The position numbers were made by a program, and so were the translations under genes. The notes beneath the pieces were generated by a model that saw nothing but the letters and a program-made list of their open reading frames with translations, was not told where the DNA came from and ran no database searches. A stretch of 35,769 bases of DNA from Thermodesulfobacteriota bacterium (GTDB lineage: Bacteria > Desulfobacterota > WTBG01 > CAIYCZ01 > CAIRTM01). Positions 1-7,859 of the stretch are shown one piece after another. How positions within the stretch are numbered: the first letter of the stretch is position 1; every line of letters starts with the position of its first letter. The stretch is from positions 1 to 35,769 of the forward strand of contig JANQGV010000058.1 in NCBI GenBank assembly GCA_028282925.1, given 5' to 3'.

Positions 1-665
1 TTCACACACATGCCGCAGGTAATGCATCCGATGGGACAAATCTGCCGGACCACTTTACCTTTCTCACAGGTGTTACAGGCTATATGGGGCCGGGCGGAAA
101 TCGGCACGCGAATAATAAGGTTTTTAGGGCATTCGGCCACACACTGCCCGCAACCGGTACATTTCTCCCGGTCCACAACCGGCGTGTTCCTGCCGTCGCG
201 GTGAAGGGCGTCGAACGGGCAGACCGCCACACAATCACCGAATCCCAGGCAACTGTACGGGCACCGACTGTCCCCCTGGCTGAACACCTGGGCCGTGCGG
301 CATGAGGGCAGTCCGTCGTACTCGAACTTTTTCTGGGAACTGCTGCCGCCGTAACACCTGACGGCGGCCACCTGTTTCTCGCGGCCGCTCACTTCAACCC
401 CCAGCACACCGCCGATTTGTGCGGCCGCTCCAGGGTCAAGCACACAGAGGTTGGGCTCGGAGCCTTCTTCCACGATGCTTTGCGCATAGGTGAAACACGA
501 CGGATTGCCGCAACCCCCGCAATTGGCACCGGGCAGTATTTTTTCAATTTCCATAATCCGCGGGTCGACCTTTACGGCGAACAGGCGCGATGATACGGCC
601 AGCACTATCCCGGCCAGCCCGCCGGCGGCACCTAACAGAATAACGGCAATAGTAATTGTATTCAT
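1..665 (-). CDS. rnfB: RnfB, electron transport complex iron-sulfur subunit (3' end outside window)
   Basis: Peripheral iron-sulfur subunit of the Rnf complex, which couples ferredoxin:NAD+ electron transfer to ion pumping across the inner membrane. Read from the ATG at 665, the protein has one N-terminal membrane helix (about residues 4-26). Next comes the cysteine cluster NCGGCGNPSC typical of the RnfB Fe-S domain. A ferredoxin-like domain follows with CPYSCLGFGDCVAVCP and CTGCGQCVAECP. More cysteines (CNTC, CPIGC, CGMC) continue to the window edge, so this is the cysteine-rich RnfB form with extra clusters seen in anaerobes. The frame is open through position 1, so the C terminus is missing only because the window ends. 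It starts 12 bp after rnfA and is the last visible gene of the rnfGEAB run. Family assignment is firm; cluster number is inferred. Confidence 0.93.
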   Translation of the reverse strand, partial: MNTITIAVILLGAAGGLAGIVLAVSSRLFAVKVDPRIMEIEKILPGANCGGCGNPSCFTYAQSIVEEGSEPNLCVLDPGAAAQIGGVLGVEVSGREKQVAAVRCYGGSSSQKKFEYDGLPSCRTAQVFSQGDSRCPYSCLGFGDCVAVCPFDALHRDGRNTPVVDREKCTGCGQCVAECPKNLIIRVPISARPHIACNTCEKGKVVRQICPIGCITCGMCV

Positions 666-677
666 ACCTGCTCTACT

Positions 678-1259
678 TTAATGACTGAAAAAACCCTGGA
701 ATCCGAAAAACGACAGGGCCATTAAACACCCGATTATAAAGCTGATGGGAAATCCCTGCATGGCTGCAGGCACCCGTGCCAGCGACAAACGCTCGCGAAT
801 ACCGGCCATGATGCAGATTGCCAGCATAAAACCCACACCGCCGCCGAAACCGTACACGATCGTCTCAATGAGGTTGAAATCCTCTTTGATATTGATCAGG
901 CACACACCCAGCACGGCACAGTTGGTTGTAATGAGCGGCAGATAGATCCCCAGCACCCGCTGCAGAACCGGACTTACCCGGGCAATAACCAGCTCTACAA
1001 ACTGGACCAGGGTCGCAATGACCAGAATAAAAACAATTGTTTTCAAAAACTCCATCTGAAACGGTACCAGAAGGTACCGGTTGACGGTCCAGGTAACGAT
1101 GGAGGCGATGGTCATGACGAAAATAACCGCCAGCCCCATGGAAAACGCTGACCGCAGTTCCCGGGACACGCCGAAAAAGGGACACAATCCCAGAAACTTG
1201 GTCAGGACCACGTTGTTGACGATAACGACACCGAAGAAAATGATAAACAGATGTTCCAC
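678..1259 (-). CDS. rnfA: RnfA, Rnf complex membrane subunit
   Basis: Integral membrane subunit of the Rnf complex, a paralogue of RnfE and of NqrE. The 193-residue length is the family norm. The protein is almost entirely hydrophobic with about six helices. It carries the signature stretches NNVVLTKFLGLCPFFGVS near the N terminus and TTNCAVLGVCL in the middle; these paired cysteines are the residues that bind the membrane-embedded [2Fe-2S] centre shared by RnfA and RnfE. The start is a GTG overlapping the rnfE stop by one base (TAGTG), which indicates translational coupling. It lies between rnfE and rnfB. Confidence 0.95.
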   Translation of the reverse strand: MEHLFIIFFGVVIVNNVVLTKFLGLCPFFGVSRELRSAFSMGLAVIFVMTIASIVTWTVNRYLLVPFQMEFLKTIVFILVIATLVQFVELVIARVSPVLQRVLGIYLPLITTNCAVLGVCLINIKEDFNLIETIVYGFGGGVGFMLAICIMAGIRERLSLARVPAAMQGFPISFIIGCLMALSFFGFQGFFSH

Positions 1260-1855
1260 TACTGTGTCTTCCTCCGCGTCCAGAAGTTAAAAAGTCCCAG
1301 CAGCAGGCCCATGGTTAAAAAAGCACCGGGCGGCAGAATCATGATCACTGCCGGGGAATAGTCCGCAAACATCACCGGGAACCCCAGAATGGTTCCATTT
1401 CCCAGCACCTCTCGAATGACCGAAATGATGCTCAGGGCAAGCGTAAATCCGACACCCATGCCGAGGGCGTCCGCTATGGACGGCCAGACACCTGATTTTG
1501 AAGCAAAGGCCTCTGCCCGGCCCATAATAATACAATTGACCACAATAAGGGGAATAAAAATACCCAGGGCCGCATGCAGGTCGGGTGCATAGGCCGCCAT
1601 GACAAGGTCCACTATGGTGACAAAGGTTGATATGATGACGATAAACGCCGGAATTCTGACCTTGTCCGGTATGAAGTTCCTCAAAAGGGCGATAAAAACA
1701 TTGGAGCCCAACAGCACGAACATTGTCGCCAGCCCCATACCGATACCGTTTTCAAGAGACGTGGTAACGGCCAGCGTGGGACAAATACCCAGCACCAGCT
1801 TGAATGTCGGGTTCTCCCGTAGTATTCCTTTAGTAAACTCCTGTCCAAACCCCAT
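1259..1855 (-). CDS. rnfE: RnfE, Rnf complex membrane subunit
   Basis: Integral membrane subunit of the Rnf complex, homologous to NqrD. The 198 residues form about six helices. The N-terminal NPTFKLVLGICPTLAVTTS and the central VVNCIIMGRAEAFAS carry the cysteines that, with those of RnfA, hold the intramembrane [2Fe-2S] centre. The gene starts 8 bp after the rnfG stop and overlaps the rnfA start by one base, so it is a coupled member of the operon. Length and motifs are ordinary for the family. Confidence 0.95.
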   Translation of the reverse strand: MGFGQEFTKGILRENPTFKLVLGICPTLAVTTSLENGIGMGLATMFVLLGSNVFIALLRNFIPDKVRIPAFIVIISTFVTIVDLVMAAYAPDLHAALGIFIPLIVVNCIIMGRAEAFASKSGVWPSIADALGMGVGFTLALSIISVIREVLGNGTILGFPVMFADYSPAVIMILPPGAFLTMGLLLGLFNFWTRRKTQ

Positions 1856-1863
1856 AGTTCGCC

Positions 1864-2463
1864 TTACGAGTCCTTTATTCGTGACGCTATTTCAGTACGG
1901 TGATCGTTGTAAAACTCCAGGCCCTCCTTAACGGCCTGGGTTACCGCAACCGAGGAAATGGTCGCTCCCGATACATGATCAACGCTGCCGCCGTCCTTCA
2001 CCAGCGACAACGTTGTTTCTGTTAAATCCATACCGGCAAACTGATTCTGAAAAAAATCTTTGGTGATGTTTGCGCCCAGACCGGGCGTTTCCGTGTGAGC
2101 GATGATTTTTATACCGCTGACATCGCTGTTTTTTGTGATACCAAGCATAATGAGAATCGGCCCGCCGTATCCCGGCACCGACACTTCAAAAGCGGTGCCC
2201 GTCAGGGAGCCGTCTTTGGTAATGAGGTAGAGAGTGCGGCAGTCTTTTTCCTGCCGACCTTCTTCGCAAAAGGGGATTTCTTCGGTTTTAAGGTCGCCGG
2301 CACCCTCATTCCGGGGGAAAACGGCCTTGACCGCCCTCATTTTCTTTAGGTACTGCTGATGGGCAATTGGGTCTTTGGTATAATTGTAGACAAGCGCAAG
2401 GGCTAATGACGCTCCGCAACAAATAATGGTAAGAACTGCGGCAAGCTTCAACAGTTCACGCAT
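1864..2463 (-). CDS. rnfG: RnfG, FMN-carrying subunit of Rnf complex
   Basis: Membrane-anchored subunit that carries a covalently bound FMN and passes electrons within the Rnf complex on the outer face of the membrane. It has one N-terminal helix (residues 5-26) and an FMN-binding domain. The flavinylation motif D-x-x-S-G-A-T ends at Thr168, the expected ApbE-modified residue. At 199 residues it has the usual size. A GGGGGA ribosome site lies just upstream of the ATG. It is the first gene of the visible rnf run: upstream is an AT-rich intergenic region and a divergent gene, not rnfC or rnfD, which normally precede rnfG. No flavin transferase (apbE) is present in the window. Confidence 0.93.
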   Translation of the reverse strand: MRELLKLAAVLTIICCGASLALALVYNYTKDPIAHQQYLKKMRAVKAVFPRNEGAGDLKTEEIPFCEEGRQEKDCRTLYLITKDGSLTGTAFEVSVPGYGGPILIMLGITKNSDVSGIKIIAHTETPGLGANITKDFFQNQFAGMDLTETTLSLVKDGGSVDHVSGATISSVAVTQAVKEGLEFYNDHRTEIASRIKDS

Positions 2464-2728
2464 AGAGTCCCCCGGTATCCGGATAAGATAAATAAACTAT
2501 ACTATATTAAATAAAGATATGTGGCACAAATAGAGTAAAAGTAAAGTATTTTTTAAACGTTTATTCCACTCAACACACTCGTTTTTTCTTGAGTATGTCT
2601 TCATAAGTGTATTATAATTTAACACTTTAATACAAGGATTTTTTTCAGAAATCACCTATGTATGTGATTTAGAATTTAAATTTTCAATTGCCCCGCAGTA
2701 ATGCAGCTAGGGAATATCGGGAGGTATC
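2464..2728. promoter_or_regulatory. AT-rich divergent promoter region with two dyads
   Basis: This 265-bp spacer separates rnfG (minus) from the RsbR-N-like gene (plus) and should hold both promoters. It is strikingly AT-rich relative to the flanking genes. Two inverted repeats stand out. AAGTGT (2605-2610) pairs with ACACTT (2622-2627) across 11 bases, and AAATCAC (2649-2655) pairs with GTGATTT (2664-2670) across 8 bases. Both lie on the side of the plus-strand gene and could be operators. TATAGT-type hexamers near 2500 on the minus strand could serve rnfG, but no convincing -35 partner is visible. Confidence 0.45.
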
Positions 2729-3274
2729 ATGATTTCAAACAAACTTGTTGAACTTATTCGCACGCATACAGAAAACCTCAGTGAACAATGGGCTAAAAGC
2801 GTCAAAGAATCGGACCACATGAAGACCTATAAAAAGCTTTCTGTTACCGAACTGAGCAAAAGGAATCAGCGGTTTTTTGAAAACCTGGTAACGTGGCTTG
2901 AGAAAGGTGCATCCAGCGAGGAGATCACCACCTATTTTGCCCGCATCGGGCGCGAGCGCTATCATGAAGGCATGCCGCTTGACGAAATCAACTACGGTAT
3001 CATCATGGCCAAAAGGGCACTCTGGGACATGATTCTTTCAGAAGGTATTTTTTCCAATGCCGCAGAAGTATACCAGGCCCTGGAGTTGATAGCCCTGGTC
3101 TACAACTTTTTCGATTTCGGTTTCTTTTACATCGGCAAAGAGTACAACGAAGAAATGTTCAAGAAAGCCCAGTCCATCAAAGGCGTCCAGGCCAAGGACA
3201 TTGTACCCTATTTCACCGGCCCGACCGATGAAGAACTGGAAAAAATGTTCGGCTTTAAAATGAGCATGAAGTAA
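2729..3274 (+). CDS. RsbRD N-terminal-domain-like sensor protein
   Basis: A 181-residue soluble protein that looks like a stand-alone RsbR/RsbRD N-terminal domain, a helical globin-fold module. In stressosome proteins and some kinases this module receives the input signal. The diagnostic stretch runs through IGRERYHEG, PLDEINYGI and KRALWDMI in the middle of the protein. There is no STAS, kinase or output domain; the C-terminal ~40 residues are a charged tail. A good ribosome site (GGGAGG) sits 5 bases before the ATG. The gene is monocistronic: a strong terminator follows at 3347-3380. Its partner is unknown; it might act by protein-protein contact or bind haem or another ligand. Family assignment is by eye. 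Confidence 0.7.
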   Translation: MISNKLVELIRTHTENLSEQWAKSVKESDHMKTYKKLSVTELSKRNQRFFENLVTWLEKGASSEEITTYFARIGRERYHEGMPLDEINYGIIMAKRALWDMILSEGIFSNAAEVYQALELIALVYNFFDFGFFYIGKEYNEEMFKKAQSIKGVQAKDIVPYFTGPTDEELEKMFGFKMSMK

Positions 3275-3316
3275 AACAGCACCTTTATCGGCAAATGCTT
3301 ACCCTTAAAAACGCTG

Positions 3317-3340
3317 AACAATTCATCCGCATGAACTGTT
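3317..3340. repeat. Imperfect stem-loop before the terminator
   Basis: Ten-base arms AACAATTCAT (3317-3326) and ATGAACTGTT (3331-3340) pair with one mismatch around the loop CCGC. It lies just upstream of the strong terminator and may protect the 3' end of the transcript. Confidence 0.4.
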
Positions 3341-3346
3341 AACACA

Positions 3347-3380
3347 AAAGACCATCCTGTTGTATCAGGATGGTCTTTTT
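3347..3380 (+). terminator. Rho-independent terminator
   Basis: A perfect 13-bp stem has its left arm AAAGACCATCCTG at 3347-3359 and right arm at 3366-3378, with loop TTGTAT and an ending in a T run. It terminates the gene ending at 3274 and isolates it from the hydrolase starting at 3410. Confidence 0.93.
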
Positions 3381-3409
3381 ATAGTTGACCCGTCAAGGCA
3401 GGCATCTCA

Positions 3410-4231
3410 ATGAAAACTCCTCCCATCACCACCGGTCTGTTTCTCGACGAATTACCCTATGTCGCAACCGGCAGCGGACCGGATCCTTTAATAATTTTTC
3501 CCCACATCCGGGAAACCTTTGAAGATATACGCGAGGCTCACTGGTGCCGTAGGTGGCTCAGGCGCTTCAGTAAAAACAATCACTCGGTATACATCATTGG
3601 CCGCAGCCTGAAGATGCCACGGAACTTCACAACCGAGAGCATGGCGGCCGATTACGCCAGGGTCGTACGCAACTGCCTCGGCCCGGCAACCATTATGGGT
3701 TTCTCTCTCGGCGGTCTGGTGGCTCAGCATTTTGCCGCCGCCAATCCCGACCTCACAAATTCACTGGTCCTGGGTGTAGCAGGCGTGCAGATCGGCTCCG
3801 GCCGACTGCCACAGCTCCGGCAGTGGATCACCCTTGCCCGGCAGGGTGACTGGCAACAGATTTATCTGCACATTACCTCGCTGATGCACACCGGCATGAC
3901 CGAAGACAAATACGAATGGGCTTTACCGCTGCTCCAATCATCGATACATCACAAGCCACGCTGGCCGCAACGGTTCATCGCTTCGGTGCAGGCCTCAATC
4001 GAACATGACGGAACCTCCGCACTGGCAGCCATCACAACACCGGCCCTTGTTATCGGCGGCACCTGCGACACACTGTTCCCCGGGGATATTCTGCGTCACA
4101 CGGCCTCCCTGGTTCCCGGAGCACGGCTTGTACTTCTCGAGGGGGCCGGACACGGTGCGTTCGATGAACACAAACGGGCTTTCGACAAAGAAGTTCTTAA
4201 TTTTTTAAAGGCGTGCGAAGCGAATACATGA
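3410..4231 (+). CDS. Alpha/beta-hydrolase fold protein
   Basis: A 273-residue cytoplasmic alpha/beta hydrolase. The nucleophile elbow G-F-S-L-G-G places the catalytic serine at Ser99. Candidate acid Asp220 lies in GGTCDTLFP and the catalytic histidine His248 in GAGHGAF; the order and spacing are those of the epoxide-hydrolase/haloperoxidase-like branch. No signal peptide is present. A lid-like helical region lies at residues 130-200. The substrate cannot be told from the sequence. A GGCAGG ribosome site precedes the ATG. It is bounded upstream by a terminator and downstream by a promoter for the kinase-fusion gene, so it is probably transcribed alone. Confidence 0.82.
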   Translation: MKTPPITTGLFLDELPYVATGSGPDPLIIFPHIRETFEDIREAHWCRRWLRRFSKNNHSVYIIGRSLKMPRNFTTESMAADYARVVRNCLGPATIMGFSLGGLVAQHFAAANPDLTNSLVLGVAGVQIGSGRLPQLRQWITLARQGDWQQIYLHITSLMHTGMTEDKYEWALPLLQSSIHHKPRWPQRFIASVQASIEHDGTSALAAITTPALVIGGTCDTLFPGDILRHTASLVPGARLVLLEGAGHGAFDEHKRAFDKEVLNFLKACEANT

Positions 4232-4282
4232 GCGAGCCGATAGCGAAAGATAAACGCCTGAACCGGGACAGCGGCTGCCGAC

Positions 4283-4311
4283 TTGACAGGGTACCTGCCT
4301 TACTTTATACT
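4283..4311 (+). promoter_or_regulatory. Sigma-70-type promoter for the kinase-CoADR-rhodanese gene
   Basis: TTGACA (4283-4288) and TATACT (4306-4311) are separated by 17 bases, a near-consensus housekeeping promoter. Transcription would begin near 4318, giving a leader of about 40 bases before the ATG at 4357. Confidence 0.75.
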
Positions 4312-4356
4312 TTTTCTATTCATTAATGCCACTGTACCGGAAATTGGAACGACGCT

Positions 4357-6807
4357 ATGAAGCAGAATGATCCCAAGCAAACAGCATCATCGGACATGCA
4401 GGACTCGCTCCATTTTGCCCTGCTTGTTGCACACCAGTTAAAATCTCCGGTCGGGGCGGCCGGCTCGCTTGTAAAAACCCTGCTGGGGGAATACACGGGA
4501 AAACTGAACCCCAAGCAGAAGGACCTCCTTGACCGTGCCGACAAACGCATTGAGGAGGCCATTAACACCGTCGGCAGAATGCTGTCGATTGTTCATCCCG
4601 CTACAGGAAAAGACGACTTCGGGACATCGGCTGAAGCCGTTTCGGTCGTCAGGCGCTCACAGCTACGCTACACCCAGGAAACATCGGCCCGGGGAATCAC
4701 GATTACCAATGACATACGCATCGAGCCGGCTTTTGTGCGTATCGATCAATCCATACTGGATGAGATACTCAACTCTCTTTTGAATAACGCCGTCAAATAC
4801 ACGCCCGACAACGGTAAGATAAGCGTAACGGTTAAACCCGTCGACGGAGAGGAAGCGCTCTGCATCTCCATTGCGGATTCAGGAATAGGTGTGCCGGAGA
4901 ATCAACGCGAAAAGGTTTTCGCACCCTTCTTCCGGGCTGAAACTGCCCAGAATACCTCTGTCCCCGGCATCGGACTGGGGCTGGCTTTTGTAAAGGCGCT
5001 GGTTGATGCGGCGGGGGGCAATATCCGGGTGGATCAATCAAACCTGGGGGGCGCCGAATTTTCGGTGGTGGTTCCACTGGCGGCCGAAGCTGAAACCCCT
5101 GAACGTGACGCCGCCGATGATGGGCGCATGAAGGTCGTCATCATCGGCGCGGTTGCGGCCGGTCCCAAGGTTGCCTCAAAAGTAATCAGGCTGCGCCCTG
5201 AGACCAGGGTGACCATCATCGAAAAAGAACCGTTTCTGGCCTATGCCGGGTGCGGCCTGCCGTACTATATCTCCGGTGTTGTTCAGGAGCAGAAGGAGTT
5301 GATGGCAACGCCGCTCGGGTGCGTTCGGGACCCGATTTTTTTTCAGAACGTCAAAAACGTCAACGTCCTCAACAGCACTGAAGCCCTTGAGATCGACCGT
5401 CGGAACAAAAAAGTTCTGATAAAAAATCTTTTCACCGGTGCAACAAGCTGGATCGACTACGATAAGCTGGTGCTGACAACCGGCGCAGCACCCATCATCC
5501 CGAACCTTCCCGGAACACATTTGAAAAACATCTTCACCCTGCACGGGGTACGCGACGCCGAAGGTATCAAGGCGCATGTCAGCGCCGGTAAAGCCCGCGA
5601 CGTTGTCATAATCGGCGGCGGCCTGATCGGTGTTGAAACCACGGAGGCCCTTGTTGAATGCGGGTGCCGGGTAACCATCGTGGAACAGCTTGACCAAATC
5701 CTGGGTATTCTGGATTGGGAAATGGCCCGGCTGGTGGACCACCACATGGAGTCGAAAGGGGTGCGCGTTATGTGCCCCACCAAAGCGCTTGCCGTTACCG
5801 GGACCGAATATGTTGAAAGCGTGGTTACCGACGATGGGCCGTTACCCGCAGACATGGTCATCCTGGCCGTCGGCGTCCGGCCCGAGGTCACCTTGGCCAG
5901 AAACGCCGGCCTGAAAATCGGTACCACCCAGGCCATCAGCGTCGACCGGCACATGCGCACATCGGATCCCGATATTTATGCGGCCGGTGACTGTGTTGAA
6001 AATGTCGACATCATTACAAAAAAACCGGTCTATGTTCCCCTGGGCTCAACCGCCAACAAGCAGGGCCGGGTTGCCGCAATAAACATCTGCGAAGGCGACG
6101 AGACGTTCCCCGGCGTTCTGGGGACCACGGTATGCAAGGTATTTGATTACTGCGTTGCCAGAACCGGCCTTACTGAAACCGAGGCCCGCCAGTCCGGATT
6201 CGATCCGGTAACCGTACTGACCGGGTCCCCCGACCGTGAACATTTTATGCCCAATGCCCTTATCCTCATGCTGAAGCTGGTTGTCGACCGCACCACGCGC
6301 AGGCTCTTGGGCGTGCAGGCGGCCGGTCCCGGCCAGGGAGCAAAACGGATCGACATTGCCGCCACGGCAATAGCCGCCGGCATGACCATCGATCAGGTTG
6401 CCAATCTCGATTTAGGGTACGCACCACCCTACTCCCTTGCCATGGATAACCTTATTACCGGCGCCAACATCGCCCGCAATAAGCTGGCAGGCGTCTTTGA
6501 AAGCATCAGTCCTATTGAAGCCCATCATTTGATCCACAACGGCGATGACATTGTGTTGCTCGACGTCAGCTCTCCCCAGGAGTACGAAACAGAACGCTTG
6601 CCCGGTTCCATGCTGATTCCTTCGGGAGCCCTGCGTGGCCGCATCAATGAGCTGCCCCGGGATAAAACGATTATTATTTTTTGCCGTCTTTCCATTCGCG
6701 GCTACGAAGCAGCCCTCATGCTGAAAGCGGCCGGGTTCAAACAGGTGCGGGTAATGGACGGCGGCGTGGTGATGTGGCCGTATGAAAAAGTATATGGAAT
6801 GAAATAA
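4357..6807 (+). CDS. Histidine kinase / CoA-disulfide reductase-like flavoprotein / rhodanese fusion
   Basis: An 816-residue three-part protein in one uninterrupted frame. Residues 1-250 form a soluble kinase core without a sensor domain: phospho-acceptor His26 in AHQLKSP, N box around N139-N144, D174 of DSGIGV, and the GIGLGL glycine box. Residues 258-~700 form an FAD/NAD(P)H disulfide reductase. They include a Rossmann start VVIIGAVAAG, the active-site cysteine C299 in YAGCGLPYY (position 42 counted from Met258, as in CoA-disulfide reductases), a second nucleotide fold near residue 420, and the FAD motif YAAGDC. Residues ~717-812 form a rhodanese with active Cys776 in IFCRLSIRGY. Parts two and three together match the known CoADR-RHD architecture; the fused kinase is unusual. 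The strong promoter at 4283 and the lack of a ribosome site before Met258 favour the full-length product. Inferred role: a kinase whose input is the flavin, CoA-thiol or persulfide state. Confidence 0.9.
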   Translation: MKQNDPKQTASSDMQDSLHFALLVAHQLKSPVGAAGSLVKTLLGEYTGKLNPKQKDLLDRADKRIEEAINTVGRMLSIVHPATGKDDFGTSAEAVSVVRRSQLRYTQETSARGITITNDIRIEPAFVRIDQSILDEILNSLLNNAVKYTPDNGKISVTVKPVDGEEALCISIADSGIGVPENQREKVFAPFFRAETAQNTSVPGIGLGLAFVKALVDAAGGNIRVDQSNLGGAEFSVVVPLAAEAETPERDAADDGRMKVVIIGAVAAGPKVASKVIRLRPETRVTIIEKEPFLAYAGCGLPYYISGVVQEQKELMATPLGCVRDPIFFQNVKNVNVLNSTEALEIDRRNKKVLIKNLFTGATSWIDYDKLVLTTGAAPIIPNLPGTHLKNIFTLHGVRDAEGIKAHVSAGKARDVVIIGGGLIGVETTEALVECGCRVTIVEQLDQILGILDWEMARLVDHHMESKGVRVMCPTKALAVTGTEYVESVVTDDGPLPADMVILAVGVRPEVTLARNAGLKIGTTQAISVDRHMRTSDPDIYAAGDCVENVDIITKKPVYVPLGSTANKQGRVAAINICEGDETFPGVLGTTVCKVFDYCVARTGLTETEARQSGFDPVTVLTGSPDREHFMPNALILMLKLVVDRTTRRLLGVQAAGPGQGAKRIDIAATAIAAGMTIDQVANLDLGYAPPYSLAMDNLITGANIARNKLAGVFESISPIEAHHLIHNGDDIVLLDVSSPQEYETERLPGSMLIPSGALRGRINELPRDKTIIIFCRLSIRGYEAALMLKAAGFKQVRVMDGGVVMWPYEKVYGMK

Positions 6808-6899
6808 ACAACCGGACGTCTACGGACGGCACATATAGGTTTTCCTGTACAGCACGGGTTGTACAAGCGGTAGGACCGACATAGAAAGGGTGGCATGCC

Positions 6900-7121
6900 A
6901 TGCAATTCATACAGGTAGCAAAAGCAAAAGTGAAGGGAGATATCGTTGAACTGGGCCGGTTTGAAAACTGGAAACCGTTCACCAAAATGAACTCCGATGA
7001 GCGCGACAAGCATCGAAAGTGGATCGAGGGGGTTACACAGAAAGCCGAAGCCATGGATGCCGACATCATAAAAACAGAGTTGTCCACCAGCCGGATACTC
7101 CTTGATTTGGAGCAGGCATAA
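6900..7121 (+). CDS. Small hypothetical protein
   Basis: A 73-residue charged protein that I do not recognise. It has no membrane segment, signal peptide or cysteines. The composition is Lys/Glu-rich and helical in its second half. An AAAGGGTGG purine stretch about 5 bases upstream of the ATG supports translation. It lies 92 bp after the kinase-fusion gene on the same strand and could be co-transcribed with it. A competing longer minus-strand frame (6737-7261) runs through the same DNA but also covers the 3' end of the fusion gene, so I prefer this one. Confidence 0.55.
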   Translation: MQFIQVAKAKVKGDIVELGRFENWKPFTKMNSDERDKHRKWIEGVTQKAEAMDADIIKTELSTSRILLDLEQA

Positions 7122-7124
7122 ATG

Positions 7125-7140
7125 CTGTGGCTACCCACAG
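7125..7140. repeat. Short perfect hairpin after the small gene
   Basis: CTGTGG and CCACAG pair around CTAC immediately after the stop codon at 7121. There is no T run, so it is at most a weak terminator or an mRNA-end structure. Confidence 0.35.
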
Positions 7141-7173
7141 GAACGTTTCCTTCTGTGCCCGGCAAACAATAAT

Positions 7174-7201
7174 TTGACAACCGGTCAAACCGGATTATAA
7201 A
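7174..7201 (+). promoter_or_regulatory. Sigma-70-type promoter for the DUF4388 gene
   Basis: TTGACA (7174-7179) and TATAAA (7196-7201) are spaced by 16 bases. The predicted start near 7208 leaves a leader of under 30 bases before the ATG at 7236. Confidence 0.65.
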
Positions 7202-7235
7202 TGTAATTAGACTCTTTAATAACGCACGACGAAAA

Positions 7236-7769
7236 ATGGCCTTAAACGGTACAATTGACAAGTTTTATCTCGCTGATATATTACAGTTGCTGTGCAACGG
7301 AAAAAAGACGGGGGCTCTGCATGTCTGGCATCTGGAAAAAGAAATCAAAATATATATCAATGAGGGCACGATTGTTTATGCCATCGGATCGGAAAAAAAC
7401 CTGCGGCTGGGATATATTTTAAGAAAAAAAGAACTCATTTCCAAAGAAGCCCTCCAAAAATGCATGCGTATCAGCAAGGAAAAGAAACAGGCCCTCGGCA
7501 AGGTTCTGGTGGAAAATAATCTGATTTCAGAAAAAGATCTTGAACAGTGCGTTCATGAAAAAGTTGAGGAAACCCTTTACAACCTGTTCCTCTGGAACAA
7601 AGGGCATTTTGAATTCAAGGAAACGAAGTTGAACCTTGCAGGGCAGGTGCTGACCCGGATGGACACCATCGGCGTTATCCTGGAAGCATCCCGCCGGGCC
7701 GATGAAACCCGGGCCGCACGGGGCGAAACAGACACCAAGCGCCGGGCCACAACAATAACTCTCCTTTAA
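7236..7769 (+). CDS. DUF4388 (PatA-type N-terminal) domain protein
   Basis: A 177-residue soluble protein matching the DUF4388/PatA-like module. It begins with the typical G-x-I/L-x-x-F-x-L-x-D-I-L-Q-L-L pattern (residues 5-19), followed by a GKKTGALHV strand, an IYINEGTIVYA strand, and the later FLWNKGHFEF stretch. The module is common in delta-proteobacteria, where it is often fused to receiver domains or found next to GTPases; its biochemical role is not settled. Here it stands alone with a basic, Arg-rich tail. It has its own promoter and is followed by hairpin-rich DNA. No clear ribosome site precedes the ATG, consistent with the short leader. Confidence 0.75.
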   Translation: MALNGTIDKFYLADILQLLCNGKKTGALHVWHLEKEIKIYINEGTIVYAIGSEKNLRLGYILRKKELISKEALQKCMRISKEKKQALGKVLVENNLISEKDLEQCVHEKVEETLYNLFLWNKGHFEFKETKLNLAGQVLTRMDTIGVILEASRRADETRAARGETDTKRRATTITLL

Positions 7770-7859
7770 TGTATCCGTTTTTTTAATGTACCTTTTCTTC
7801 CATACCGGGACAAAAATGCCCTGATTTGTCGAAAAAGTATCCGAAAATCAACACATCTG

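Noticed and set aside
5128-6807. Separate CoADR-RHD gene starting at Met258
   Set aside because: No ribosome site precedes this ATG and the frame is continuous with the kinase core; kept as a possible internal product only.
6737-7261. 174-codon minus-strand frame
   Set aside because: Overlaps the rhodanese end of the fusion gene, the small plus-strand gene and the promoter at 7174; no recognisable motif.
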